Source: Thiosulfativibrio sp964601165 (GTDB taxonomy: Bacteria > Pseudomonadota > Gammaproteobacteria > Thiomicrospirales > Thiomicrospiraceae). From it: 10,534 bases of DNA. Where the stretch lies: NCBI GenBank assembly GCA_964601165.1, contig CAZRMK010000067.1:1-10534 (forward strand), in the 5' to 3' direction. The translations under genes were made by a program, and so were the position numbers. Below the pieces are notes generated by a model that searched no databases, was not told where the DNA came from, and saw nothing but the letters and a program-made list of their open reading frames with translations. Shown one piece after another: positions 1 through 7,964 of the stretch (position 1 is the first letter of the stretch; every line of letters begins with the position of its first letter).

Positions 1-71
1 GAGTAGAGGGATTTGAACCCCCGACCACTTGTACCCAAAACAAGTGCGCTACCAAGCTGCGCTATACTCCG
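1..71 (-). tRNA. tRNA-Pro (anticodon UGG), 3' end cut by the window edge
   Basis: Read on the minus strand, the gene starts at 71 with acceptor strand CGGAGTA, followed by a D-arm containing AGCGCAGCTTGGTAGCGC. The anticodon stem CTTGT/ACAAG encloses the loop TTTGGGT, which puts TGG at positions 34-36 and G at 37, as usual for tRNA-Pro. The T-arm with GGTTCAAATCC follows. The 3' acceptor strand reads TACTC at the window start; the last two pairing bases, the discriminator and any CCA lie outside. It decodes proline CCN codons, mainly CCA and CCG. It is transcribed away from the rest of the window, from its own promoter. Confidence 0.96.
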
Positions 72-85
72 ATAAGATGCGGCGT

Positions 86-114
86 ATTTTATAGTTCAGG
101 ACTGTTTCTGTCAA
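86..114 (-). promoter_or_regulatory. Sigma-70 promoter of tRNA-Pro with GC-rich discriminator
   Basis: On the minus strand there is a perfect -35 TTGACA (109-114), a 17-base spacer and a -10 TAAAAT (86-91). The bases just after the -10 read ACGCCGC, a GC-rich discriminator in a very AT-rich region. Transcription should begin near 79, a few bases before the mature tRNA 5' end at 71. GC-rich discriminators are the known hallmark of stable-RNA promoters under stringent (ppGpp/DksA) control. The motifs are seen directly; the regulation is inferred. Confidence 0.8.
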
Positions 115-159
115 CATTAATTAAAAGCTTTTTTGTGGTTTTTACTTTATTTTTCATTG

Positions 160-173
160 TGCAAGCACTTGCA
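160..173. repeat. Short perfect inverted repeat in the tRNA-DUF4870 spacer
   Basis: TGCAAG and CTTGCA flank a two-base spacer (CA), giving a 14-base dyad in otherwise AT-rich non-coding DNA between two divergent transcription units. No T-tract follows, so it does not look like an intrinsic terminator. It could be an operator half-site pair for a dimeric regulator, or chance. Apart from this dyad and the promoters at each end, I see nothing coding or structured in 72-298. Confidence 0.35.
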
Positions 174-232
174 GGATTTAGGTTACAGTTTTTATGTGAT
201 TTGACCAGTTAATGTATAGCCCTAAAACTAAG

Positions 233-261
233 TTGCTCATTTTACTTTTACTTGCTATTAT
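233..261 (+). promoter_or_regulatory. Possible promoter of the DUF4870 gene
   Basis: TTGCTC (233-238) and TATTAT (256-261) are separated by 17 bases and lie 38 bases before the ATG at 299. Each hexamer matches the sigma-70 consensus at four or five positions. A competing -35-like TTGACC at 201-206 has no good -10 partner. Assigned by motif only. Confidence 0.4.
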
Positions 262-298
262 CCGCCTATTATTGAATAAGGTCATGAAAACTTAAGAT

Positions 299-667
299 AT
301 GGAAAATTTACCAGCTTCTAAAAATCCTAATATATTTATAGCTAAAATAATTTATGTTTTATATATGGTAGGGCTTCTTTTTGGTGTGACAGCTCTGGTC
401 GGAGTAGTGATGGCTTATGTTTATCGTAATAAGTCGAATAATCCAGAGTGGTTAAATAGCCATTATAGATTTCAAATTAGAACCTTTTGGTATGGCTGGG
501 TTTATTTAGGGATTGGATTGCTATTGTCTTTAATTTTAATTGGTTGGCTGTTATTACTTTGGTGGGTCATTTGGGTCATTATTAGGGCAGTAAAAGGTAT
601 TTCTGCTTTGGATGACCAGCGGGAAGTTTCTGATCCTACCAGCCTTTGGGGCTTTGGGTTTGATTAG
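299..667 (+). CDS. Small DUF4870-type inner-membrane protein
   Basis: This 122-residue protein is mostly hydrophobic. One long membrane stretch runs over about residues 13-42 (it begins in AKIIYVLYMVGLLFG), then a polar loop containing SHYRFQIRTFW (about 54-64), then a second long hydrophobic region at about 65-95 that could cross twice. The pattern of N-terminal membrane segment, W-x-x-SH[FY]-x-x-QIRTFW loop and C-terminal membrane segments is typical of DUF4870 proteins, which are about 100-130 residues long, so it looks complete. The function of the family is unknown to me. The ATG is preceded by only a weak AAG-type ribosome site. The gene is monocistronic and ends 15 bases from the stop of the convergent PLP-enzyme gene. 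Confidence 0.8.
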   Translation: MENLPASKNPNIFIAKIIYVLYMVGLLFGVTALVGVVMAYVYRNKSNNPEWLNSHYRFQIRTFWYGWVYLGIGLLLSLILIGWLLLLWWVIWVIIRAVKGISALDDQREVSDPTSLWGFGFD

Positions 668-682
668 AATCCCCTTAGTTGT

Positions 683-1570
683 TTATGTTTGATGTCCTTG
701 TAAACCACCGGTGTGAAGTAAAATGATTTTTGAACCTTGTGGTAGCTCGTTGTTTTTAACCGATAATATAAATTCAAGCATCATTCTAGCGGTATAAATA
801 GGGTCGAGAGGAATATTGAAGTGTTGTTTAAATTCTTCAATTATTTCTTGAATCTTAGGGGTTATTTTTCCATATCTTAAAGATATCTTAGGAGTTTGGA
901 AATACCAGTCTTGGTAAGATTGGGGGGTTAAATAGTGGTTAATATTTTTTGTTAAATATTGGTATGATTTTGCGGTTGGAATACCAATTATTTTTTGATT
1001 TAATTTAGGGTTTAAGTATTTTACTAATCCTGCTAAAGTACCTCCTGTTCCTACGGGTAAGTAGAGATGACTCCAGCTTTTGTGCTGATAGTTTATGTCA
1101 TCTGCTAGAGATCGAAATCCTTTAACGGCTAAAATATTGTTGCCTCCTTCAGGTAAAATATAAGCATTAGGATAATCTAGCTCTAGTTGGTTTTGAAATT
1201 TAAGGCTGTTTTTTTGACGATAATCTTCTCGGCTTAAAAACTTAAATTGCATGCCAAGTTTATGGGCAGTTGTTAAAGTTGAACTCCAAGCAGTAGGATT
1301 GTTTTCTAGTTCATCTCCACGAATAAAGCTCAAGGTTGTTAATCCTGCGTTTTTTCCAGCAACGGCGGTGGCTGCTATGTGGTTGGAATAAGCTCCTCCA
1401 AAGGTAATTAAAGTGCTCTTGTTTTGTTTAAGAGCTTCAACAAGATTTAATTTTAGCTTATGCCACTTGTTGCCTTGTATTTCTGGGTGATTTAAATCAT
1501 CTCGTTTTATCCAAACTTTAATTTGATATTGGTCAAATAAAGGGTGGTTAATTTTTTGTAAAGGTGTCAT
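683..1570 (-). CDS. PLP-dependent enzyme, D-cysteine desulfhydrase / ACC deaminase family
   Basis: This 295-residue fold-type II PLP enzyme has the Schiff-base lysine in GNKWHK (K35), the substrate-loop motif GGAYSNH (58-64, with S62-N63-H64), PEGGNN (140-145), the phosphate-binding glycine loop VGTGGT (173-178) and a C-terminal LLHTGG (284-289). The length fits the family, slightly on the short side. Automatic tools often call such proteins 1-aminocyclopropane-1-carboxylate deaminase. However, the two positions that in true ACC deaminase are Glu295 and Leu322 appear here as T260 (in DPIYTAR) and T287 (in HTGG), as in D-cysteine desulfhydrases. It probably releases pyruvate and ammonia, with sulfide if the substrate is D-cysteine; the true substrate is uncertain. 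The ATG at 1570 has a good ribosome site (AAGAGG, about 5 bases upstream). The gene is divergent from the Lon-like protease. Confidence 0.85.
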   Translation of the reverse strand: MTPLQKINHPLFDQYQIKVWIKRDDLNHPEIQGNKWHKLKLNLVEALKQNKSTLITFGGAYSNHIAATAVAGKNAGLTTLSFIRGDELENNPTAWSSTLTTAHKLGMQFKFLSREDYRQKNSLKFQNQLELDYPNAYILPEGGNNILAVKGFRSLADDINYQHKSWSHLYLPVGTGGTLAGLVKYLNPKLNQKIIGIPTAKSYQYLTKNINHYLTPQSYQDWYFQTPKISLRYGKITPKIQEIIEEFKQHFNIPLDPIYTARMMLEFILSVKNNELPQGSKIILLHTGGLQGHQT

Positions 1571-1635
1571 TAATGCCTCTTATAAAACTTAGGTTTAAAG
1601 TAAATTTTTTTATTAATTATCTCAATAAAGTATCT
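1571..1635. promoter_or_regulatory. Divergent intergenic region with weak promoter candidates
   Basis: These 65 AT-rich bases separate the starts of the PLP enzyme (-) and the Lon-like protease (+), so they should hold both 5' leaders. For the minus gene, TTGAGA (1620-1625) and TACTTT (1597-1602) are 17 bases apart; the -35 is good and the -10 poor. For the plus gene, TATAAA at 1581-1586 is a fair -10, with TTGTAA at 1556-1561 at a long 19-base spacing that reaches into the other gene. These are motif matches only. Confidence 0.3.
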
Positions 1636-4026
1636 ATGCATAAACTATCCTCTGACCAGCTATACCGTTTTAGTAAAATTGATATAAAATCTTTAGAAAC
1701 AGAAGCACCTAATTCTATTGAATTTATGAAACGTTTTCACCCTAGAGCTTATCAGGCTCTTAATTTTGGTTTACATTTAAAGCGTAATCAAAACCATATC
1801 TTTATTATGGGGCAGTCTGGTGTCGGTCGAATTGGCATGACTAAGGCAATGTTAAAACGCGATGTTTTAAATAAGCCTAAGCCTAAAGATGTAGTATTGG
1901 TTTCAGATTTTTCTGAAGCTAATAAAACCCAATATCTTTATTTTGCAGCAGGATTTGGGCATTATTTTAAAACGGCAGTAGAAGAGTTTGTTGCCCAGTT
2001 AAAATATCAGCTACCAGTTGTTTTTGATGGACATGCCTATCAATTAAGAAATCAGCTACTTGAGAATGAATTGGTATCTAAGCAAGAACATGCTTTGGAA
2101 CCGGCATTTACTTTAGCGGAATCTTTAGACATTGAAATTCAACAAACAGAGAATAATTTTGTTTTATTTGCTATTGTCGAGGGCGAGCGTTTACGCTTGG
2201 CTGATCTTAAAAAATTATCTGATCCTGTCGAGAAGCGTTTTTTAGGGGCTTTAGATGAGGTTGAAGCAGAGTTAAATAAAGGGCTAACCCATTTTCCATT
2301 TTTACAACATGAGTATTTGGATGCAGGGAAGAATCTGAATACGGAGGTAGCTAATGAACATTTATCGTCATTTATCAGTGCGTTAAAAATGGAATTTGGT
2401 AAAAATAGTGCGATAAATATTTATTTAGATGCCTTGCAAAAAGCTATTGTCAATAAACTGCATTTATTTTGGGATCAAAGTTCAGATCAAGTGACCTCTG
2501 GTGTTCAATCTTCTATGGAAGATCTGCTTTCTGAACAGCAGGGTTTTGCTGTTTTTGAAGTGAACTTATTAGTAGATCACTGTGATATGACGAGCGCTCC
2601 AGTTATTTTTGAACAGCATGCCACCATGCCAAAAATATTTGGTTATACGATTAATTCTGCCACGGCAAATTCGACAGATACGCTTTCTTTGGCAATGAAT
2701 CATCAAGCGGGTTTGCTACAAAAAGCCGATGGAGGCTTTTTAATGTTGACAGTGCAGTCTATCTTAAAAGAAGCCGAGCTTTGGAATCATTTAAAAGCCG
2801 CCTTGATGAGTAAGAAGATGATGTTTGAAATTCCTTCTTCAAGCTCTGTTGTTCCTTACCATTTACCAGATTTTCCCTTAAATGTAACTTTAGTTTTAAT
2901 AGGTCAGCCAGCTCATTTTTATGCTTTGCAAGAAATAGACTCAGAATTTGATCGTTTATTTAAAGTTCAGGTTGAATTTGAAACTGAGTTAGAGCGTACT
3001 CAAGAGCATGAGGAGGTCTTGGCACAAAAACTGGCAGATGAGATTGAAGATTGGGATGATTTGTCTGTGAGTATTTGTGCCTTTGAGCGTTTATTAGAAT
3101 ATTCAGCCAAAATGGCAGAACATTCGGATCGGCTTTATACTAATAAAGCGATTTTAAAAGATTTATTGGCTGAAGCTAATGCCTATGCCAGAGCAAATGA
3201 TGAGCAGAGTGTTACTCGTGAAATGATTGAGGAGACAATTTCTCAGAGGGAATTCCACACGGGGTTAGTCGAAGATCATTATCATCGTTTAATTAGCGAG
3301 CAGCAGGTTCTAATTAGTACTGCAGGGCAAAAAATTGGACAAATTAATGGTTTAACGGTTGTTACTTTTGGTAAACAGTCTTTTGGGCAGCCAGTTAGAA
3401 TTACTGCTCAGGCAACCGCTGGTGAAGAAGGGGTGATTGATATTGAAACCGAAGTAGATATGTCGGGCTCTATTCATTCTAAAGGGATATTAATTTTATC
3501 TGGTTATTTACGCGGTCGTTATATGCAACAAAAGGCATTAGGGTTTACCGCTTCTGTGGTGATGGAACAGGTTTATGATGGCATTGATGGTGACAGTGCT
3601 TCTTCTGCTGAACTTCTTGCCTTGTTGTCTTCTATTGCCAAAGTGCCTTTACGGCAAGATTTAGGGGTGACAGGAGCGATTAATCAGTTTGGTGAAATTC
3701 AGCCAATTGGGGGGGCAAATGAAAAAATTGAAGGCTTTTTTAAAATTTGTCAAGAGCGTGGCTTAACAGGAAAGCAAGGGGTAATTGTTCCAGCGGCTAA
3801 TGCTAGTCATTTAATGTTAAATCAGGCTGTACGAGAAGCGGTTGAGTCTGACTTGTTTCACATTTATGCGATGTCACATATTGATGATGCTCTGAAAATT
3901 TTTACCGGCTTGCCAGCAGGAAAAGAAAATGCTTTAGGGCAATTTCCAGAAGGAAGCTTTAATCACAAAGTGGTGCAGGAGCTGGAAAAGATGAATGAAA
4001 AAGAGGGCAAGGGTGATGAAAAGTAA
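1636..4026 (+). CDS. Lon-family Ser-Lys protease with degenerate AAA-like domain
   Basis: The protein is about 796 residues from the ATG at 1636. The frame opens earlier (GTG 1564, ATG 1573), but the upstream 24 residues are AT-biased filler, the GTG overlaps the divergent gene's start, and related proteins begin like MHKLSSDQLY, so 1636 is preferred although its ribosome site is weak. It resembles the ~800-residue Lon-like family with an AAA_32 domain and C-terminal Lon protease domain. Proteolytic motifs are intact: GDSAS with catalytic Ser654 and GANEKIEG with Lys697, 43 residues apart as in E. coli Lon. The ATPase part is odd: the Walker A region reads GQSGVGRIG (Arg65-Ile66 where Lys-Ser/Thr is expected), and the Walker B-like strand reads GGFLMLTVQ (Thr372 where an acidic residue is expected). 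It probably degrades unfolded cytoplasmic proteins, perhaps without ATP hydrolysis. It is convergent with the next gene, with one base between the stop codons. Confidence 0.88.
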   Translation: MHKLSSDQLYRFSKIDIKSLETEAPNSIEFMKRFHPRAYQALNFGLHLKRNQNHIFIMGQSGVGRIGMTKAMLKRDVLNKPKPKDVVLVSDFSEANKTQYLYFAAGFGHYFKTAVEEFVAQLKYQLPVVFDGHAYQLRNQLLENELVSKQEHALEPAFTLAESLDIEIQQTENNFVLFAIVEGERLRLADLKKLSDPVEKRFLGALDEVEAELNKGLTHFPFLQHEYLDAGKNLNTEVANEHLSSFISALKMEFGKNSAINIYLDALQKAIVNKLHLFWDQSSDQVTSGVQSSMEDLLSEQQGFAVFEVNLLVDHCDMTSAPVIFEQHATMPKIFGYTINSATANSTDTLSLAMNHQAGLLQKADGGFLMLTVQSILKEAELWNHLKAALMSKKMMFEIPSSSSVVPYHLPDFPLNVTLVLIGQPAHFYALQEIDSEFDRLFKVQVEFETELERTQEHEEVLAQKLADEIEDWDDLSVSICAFERLLEYSAKMAEHSDRLYTNKAILKDLLAEANAYARANDEQSVTREMIEETISQREFHTGLVEDHYHRLISEQQVLISTAGQKIGQINGLTVVTFGKQSFGQPVRITAQATAGEEGVIDIETEVDMSGSIHSKGILILSGYLRGRYMQQKALGFTASVVMEQVYDGIDGDSASSAELLALLSSIAKVPLRQDLGVTGAINQFGEIQPIGGANEKIEGFFKICQERGLTGKQGVIVPAANASHLMLNQAVREAVESDLFHIYAMSHIDDALKIFTGLPAGKENALGQFPEGSFNHKVVQELEKMNEKEGKGDEK

Positions 4027-4027
4027 A

Positions 4028-4540
4028 TTATTTCTCTCGCCTTGCCTGCCAGCGCTGCACAACACTCCAGCGCCAAAATAAATTAATTCCAAAATAGCCA
4101 ATAGTGCCAGCGATAATGCCGACAATAAGACTGCCTAAGTAAAGTGGCATCCAAAGCTCCCCTAGGGTATTAAATATCCAGTTCCAGCTTATTTCAAAGG
4201 CAATATTATCAGCGGTACTACTTCCCATAACCCAAGAGCCAACAAGATAGTTAAAATAAAAAATGGGAACCATGGTTAAAGGATTGCTAATCCAAACTAA
4301 GGCGATACTTAGGGGAAGGTTTGCTCTAAATATTATAGCGGATAGAGCTGAGGGGAACATTTGAGAAGGAATGGGTATTGCCATCCAAAATAAACCAATA
4401 AAAAAGGCTCGGCTAACAGAAGTTCGATGAAAATACCAAATATTTGTGGTATGTAGCCATTGCCCAAGAATCCCTAAGCTTTTTATGCTTTTAATCTTTT
4501 TAAAGCTAGGAGAATATTTTTTGAAGAATTTTCTAGGCAT
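4028..4540 (-). CDS. DUF2062 inner-membrane protein
   Basis: This 170-residue protein has a basic N-terminus (KKYSPSFKKIKSIK) and the family signature region: RAFFIGLFWMAIPIPSQM, the Pro-rich membrane-entry segment with its PxPxQ motif, then WISNPLTMVPIFYFNYLVG. A further hydrophobic segment lies near residues 130-160. The order and the length of 150-200 residues fit DUF2062, an uncharacterised inner-membrane family; no function can be assigned. The start codon lies only five bases from the comEC start on the other strand, and no good ribosome site precedes it. Its promoter must lie inside comEC, or its transcript is very short-leadered. A GC-rich 6-bp hairpin in its 3' end (4052-4073) lacks a T-tract. 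Confidence 0.85.
   Translation of the reverse strand: MPRKFFKKYSPSFKKIKSIKSLGILGQWLHTTNIWYFHRTSVSRAFFIGLFWMAIPIPSQMFPSALSAIIFRANLPLSIALVWISNPLTMVPIFYFNYLVGSWVMGSSTADNIAFEISWNWIFNTLGELWMPLYLGSLIVGIIAGTIGYFGINLFWRWSVVQRWQARREK
4460..4489 (+). promoter_or_regulatory. Possible comEC operon promoter inside the DUF2062 gene
   Basis: TTGCCC (4460-4465) and TATGCT (4484-4489) are separated by 18 bases, each matching the sigma-70 consensus at four positions. They would start transcription about 50 bases before the comEC ATG. Because comEC and DUF2062 start codons are five bases apart, the operon promoter must lie within the DUF2062 coding strand; this is the best candidate I see, and it is weak. Confidence 0.3.
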
Positions 4541-4545
4541 GCTAT

Positions 4546-6972
4546 ATGTTTATTCGCTTTGTGATTGGGCTGGTATTATCAACTTATGGGTTTTATCAGT
4601 TTAGCCAATTACCCAGTGCGGGATGGTTGGTGGTTCTGTTTATATTGTTGATTTTAATTTGGATATATCGCCATACCGTTTTAAAGTTTTCAGCGAGCTA
4701 TTTTTTTATTGGGGCTATTATAGGATTTCAATTAGCATTTTTACAAAACTTTATATCTCCGATTGTACCAGATAAAGTCCTGAGTCAAAAAATTGAAGTA
4801 TTTGGCGAGGTAATTGGTCTTCCAGTAACATCTCAAACATCTAGTTTTTCAGAACCTGACAAAGAAGGCAGACCAAAAGTTAGATTCGATTTTGTTATTA
4901 CACAAATCAAGGTAAATAATCAGCAAATTAACTGGCATTTCAATCGCCCTAAAGTACGCTTAAACTGGTTTTCGCCAGAAAAAGCCATCACACCTGGTAA
5001 AAATCAACATTTTTTAGTGAAATTAAGACCTAATCGAGCTAGTTTTAATTTGGGTGGCTTTGATTATGAAACCTATCTCTTTAAAGAAAGTATTGCAGCA
5101 ACTGGTTATATTATAAAAGACCTTAGCGTTGAAAAATCTTTAGTTCAGGAATTTAATTTACGTTTTTGGTTAGCAGAGCACTTGAAACCTCTGCTTGAAG
5201 ACTCACCTTTTAAAGGCATTTTTAAAGCCCTTATTTACGGTGATAGAGCAGATATTTCTAGTCAAGATTGGCAAATGTTACAACAAACTGGCACGATTCA
5301 TTTAATGGCTATTTCTGGTCTACATGTAGGTTTAATAGCAGGAATAGGTTTTTTGCTATTAGGTATGTTATGGTCAGTTTTAGTAGGCTATTCTCGTTGG
5401 GTTTTTAATACCCCTAAAGTTTACTGGGCTGCACTAGGTGCTTTAAGTTTTGCCTCTGTGTATTTAATATTGGCAGGAGCTTCTATTCCCACCCAAAGAG
5501 CTTGGTTGATGGTGGTAGCGGTATTAGTTTTTGTGGTCATTAAACGCAAATTTCAACCCAGTTCTGCTTTAGCTTTGGCAGCGTTTTTAGTGGTGATTTG
5601 GGAGCCTAAATCAGTATTAAGCCCTGGATTTTGGTTGTCTTTTACTGCGGTAGCTTTAATTTTTGCTTTCTTATTTTATTTTCAAAAAAAACCGCTCAAC
5701 AAATGGCAACTATTGTTAGCTATTCAGATATTACTTAGCATTGGTCTAGTGCCGTTTGTAGCTTTTTATTACGGGCAGTTTCCCGCTTATTCTATTATAG
5801 CCAACTTAGTAGCAGTGCCTTTTGTAACTATGATCGGATTACCACTATTGTTTTTAACTGTAGTGGTAAGTTTTATATCCGAATTTTTAGCCCAACAACT
5901 TATGTGGTTAAATAATGTTTTATGGTCTTGGTTGTGGGTAATGCTTTATTGGGTTGCAGACTTAAAATTTAATATTATCCCGTTAAAAATTGCAACTTGG
6001 CAGTTAGTAATTTTTTATGCAGGAATTTTCATTTTTTTAGCTCGTAACATTCGCTATAGCTGGGTAATAGGCTTGGTTTTGATGATTATAGCAGTAGGGT
6101 TTAGTTTGCGAACAGAGCCTCAGCCAAATGTTAGAATGGCAGTGTTAGATGTTGGGCAAGCACAAGCTGTAGTATTTACAACCCAAAACCATGTTGTCAT
6201 CTATGATACGGGAGATTTTTGGAGCAAAAAACTAGATGGTGGAAAAATGGCAGTTTTACCCTATTTACAAGCCCTCGGTCGCCAACAAGTAGATTTAATG
6301 ATTATTAGTCATTCAGACTTAGATCATGCTGGAGGAATGAGGTCTATTTTAAAAGACATTGCCGTTCAACAAGCCATTAGTGGTCAACCTCAAGAATTAA
6401 ATCAACTAACATCACAAATTGTGTTTAAATCCTGTGTCGCAGGACAAAGTTGGCAGTTTGATCAATTAAGTGTAGAAGTTATTGCGCCCTTACAAGATTG
6501 GGAAGTTCCTAAAAAAGATAATGACACCTCTTGTGTAGTAAAATTCTCAGTAGCTGATTCGACTATTTTAATAATGGGTGATTTAAGTAAGCGTTACGAA
6601 AAAAAGTTATTAAAATCTATTGCTGAAAAATATGTTGCTGAAAAGTTAACGGCTGATATTTTAGTTGCAGGACATCATGGCAGTAAAACTTCAACCAGTT
6701 TGCAATGGTTACAACAGGTAAACCCCAGTGAAGTTGTTTTTACTGCTGGCTACTTAAATCGTTTTAAACATCCACACCCTAAAGTGATTAAAAATGTAGT
6801 AGCAATTAACGCAATCTGGTGGAATACCGCCTGTGAAGGCGATGTAAGCTATGAGCATAATGGTAAAAGCTGGATAAAACAACAGTCCTACCGAAAAAGT
6901 AATTTAAGATGGTATCATCATCGTTGTTCAGAAGCAGAAAAAGGGTTATTTCATCAAGGAATTTATAATTAA
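4546..6972 (+). CDS. comEC: ComEC/Rec2 DNA internalisation channel protein
   Basis: This 808-residue polytopic inner-membrane protein fits full-length ComEC (about 750-800). Three N-terminal membrane segments lie within residues 1-70, followed by a periplasmic DUF4131/OB-like region (about 75-200). The Competence membrane domain follows (about 205-500), with the hallmark HLMAISGLHVGL at 252-263. The C-terminal metallo-beta-lactamase-like domain has LDVGQAQA (534-541), YDTGD (553-557), the metal-site motif HSDLDH (589-594) with GG after it, and AGHHGSKTS (708-716). It carries single-stranded DNA across the inner membrane during natural transformation; the MBL domain is thought to be the nuclease that degrades the other strand. 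It heads the operon and overlaps lpxK by one base (TAATG). The start is preceded by CTAGG about eight bases upstream. Confidence 0.95.
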   Translation: MFIRFVIGLVLSTYGFYQFSQLPSAGWLVVLFILLILIWIYRHTVLKFSASYFFIGAIIGFQLAFLQNFISPIVPDKVLSQKIEVFGEVIGLPVTSQTSSFSEPDKEGRPKVRFDFVITQIKVNNQQINWHFNRPKVRLNWFSPEKAITPGKNQHFLVKLRPNRASFNLGGFDYETYLFKESIAATGYIIKDLSVEKSLVQEFNLRFWLAEHLKPLLEDSPFKGIFKALIYGDRADISSQDWQMLQQTGTIHLMAISGLHVGLIAGIGFLLLGMLWSVLVGYSRWVFNTPKVYWAALGALSFASVYLILAGASIPTQRAWLMVVAVLVFVVIKRKFQPSSALALAAFLVVIWEPKSVLSPGFWLSFTAVALIFAFLFYFQKKPLNKWQLLLAIQILLSIGLVPFVAFYYGQFPAYSIIANLVAVPFVTMIGLPLLFLTVVVSFISEFLAQQLMWLNNVLWSWLWVMLYWVADLKFNIIPLKIATWQLVIFYAGIFIFLARNIRYSWVIGLVLMIIAVGFSLRTEPQPNVRMAVLDVGQAQAVVFTTQNHVVIYDTGDFWSKKLDGGKMAVLPYLQALGRQQVDLMIISHSDLDHAGGMRSILKDIAVQQAISGQPQELNQLTSQIVFKSCVAGQSWQFDQLSVEVIAPLQDWEVPKKDNDTSCVVKFSVADSTILIMGDLSKRYEKKLLKSIAEKYVAEKLTADILVAGHHGSKTSTSLQWLQQVNPSEVVFTAGYLNRFKHPHPKVIKNVVAINAIWWNTACEGDVSYEHNGKSWIKQQSYRKSNLRWYHHRCSEAEKGLFHQGIYN

Positions 6973-7955
6973 TGAGCTGGCCAAAGTTTTGGTTTGAAAA
7001 TACATGGCAAAGCAAGCTACTTATACCATTGAGTTTATTGGTTTGTAAAGTTGCCGCCAAGCGTCTTAAAAAATTTGAAAAATATCCTCCCCAACCCATT
7101 GCCAATGTGGTGGTTATAGTTATTGGTAATATTACGGTTGGAGGTAGTGGTAAAACACCTTTTATTCAATGGCTTGCATCACAGCTTGAAGAAGCTGGAT
7201 TAAGCTATGGAGTTATTAGCAGAGGCTATGGTGGTAAGAGTAAAACTTGGCCATTAATGGTAACGGCTAATTCATCACCGCAACAAGTTGGTGATGAGCC
7301 TGTGCTACTAGCTAAATCACTAAACTGCCCTCTAGTGGTTTCTCCTAAACGGGCAGAAGCGGTTGAATTTTTGTTAAAACACCAAATTGTTGATGTGATT
7401 ATTTCTGACGATGGCTTACAGCACTTTGCGTTATCAAGAGATATAGAAATTGTAATAATGGACTCACAGCGTAATCTAGGCAACGGTTTATGCCTGCCCT
7501 CGGGGCCGCTTAGAGAAGCACCATCCCGCTTAAATAAAGTAGATTATATAGTTTATAATGGTGGTAAATCTTCTAAGCAAATTAATATGCAGTTAAAGTC
7601 AGTGTGTTTTAGGCAAGTTTCCAATCCTAAAAATCACCGCGAACTTGATTACTTTGCCAACCAAGAAGTGATAGCTATAGCAGGCATTGGCAACCCACAA
7701 AGATTCTTTAAACAGTTAGCCAGTTTAAATATTCAAGCTAAGGAAATTGCTTTTAGTGACCATCACGCCTATCATCCCAAAGACTTTGCAGGGTTAGATA
7801 CTGAAAAACCGTTACTTATGACTCAAAAAGATGCGGTAAAATGTACAGAGTTTGCTAAAGAAAACTGGTGGTACTTAGAAATTTTACCCACTTGCCCAGC
7901 AAGTTTTTCCAAGCAATTAATAGCAGAAATTAATTCCAAAATTAAGAAACAATGA
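6972..7955 (+). CDS. lpxK: Tetraacyldisaccharide 4'-kinase (lipid A kinase)
   Basis: LpxK phosphorylates the 4' position of disaccharide-1-P to make lipid IVA, acting at the cytoplasmic face of the inner membrane. The 327-residue protein has the normal length. An N-terminal hydrophobic/amphipathic segment (LLIPLSLLVCKVAAKRLKK) precedes the P-loop GNITVGGSGKTP (52-63, with Lys61-Thr62). Then come VISRGYGG, VGDEPVLLA (Asp108), DDGLQH (146-151), NLGNGLCLPSGPLREA and FSDHHAY (His264/His265), all family motifs. These include the acidic and His residues that form the catalytic site in characterised LpxK. It is translationally coupled to comEC by a one-base overlap and followed nine bases later by the Trm112-like gene. 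No promoter of its own is apparent. Confidence 0.96.
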   Translation: MSWPKFWFENTWQSKLLIPLSLLVCKVAAKRLKKFEKYPPQPIANVVVIVIGNITVGGSGKTPFIQWLASQLEEAGLSYGVISRGYGGKSKTWPLMVTANSSPQQVGDEPVLLAKSLNCPLVVSPKRAEAVEFLLKHQIVDVIISDDGLQHFALSRDIEIVIMDSQRNLGNGLCLPSGPLREAPSRLNKVDYIVYNGGKSSKQINMQLKSVCFRQVSNPKNHRELDYFANQEVIAIAGIGNPQRFFKQLASLNIQAKEIAFSDHHAYHPKDFAGLDTEKPLLMTQKDAVKCTEFAKENWWYLEILPTCPASFSKQLIAEINSKIKKQ

Positions 7956-7964
7956 GAGATTACC

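Noticed and set aside
1564..1635. Upstream extension of the Lon-like protease to GTG 1564 or ATG 1573
   Set aside because: The GTG overlaps the start of the divergent gene, the added residues are low-complexity and AT-driven, and family members begin like the ATG at 1636.
4052..4073. GC-rich hairpin (GCGCTG / CAGCGC, 10-base loop) between convergent genes as a terminator
   Set aside because: It lies within the DUF2062 coding end, has only six pairs and lacks a T-tract on either strand.
3934..4125. Minus-strand 63-codon frame spanning the Lon and DUF2062 gene ends
   Set aside because: It lies under the ends of two real genes and its hydrophobicity reflects their codon content; no ribosome site or homologous motif is visible.
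6806..7105. Minus-strand frame across the comEC-lpxK junction
   Set aside because: It lies wholly under two well-supported genes and has no recognisable domain.
7226..7483. Minus-strand 85-codon frame under lpxK
   Set aside because: It is the antisense of conserved LpxK motifs, with no independent coding evidence.
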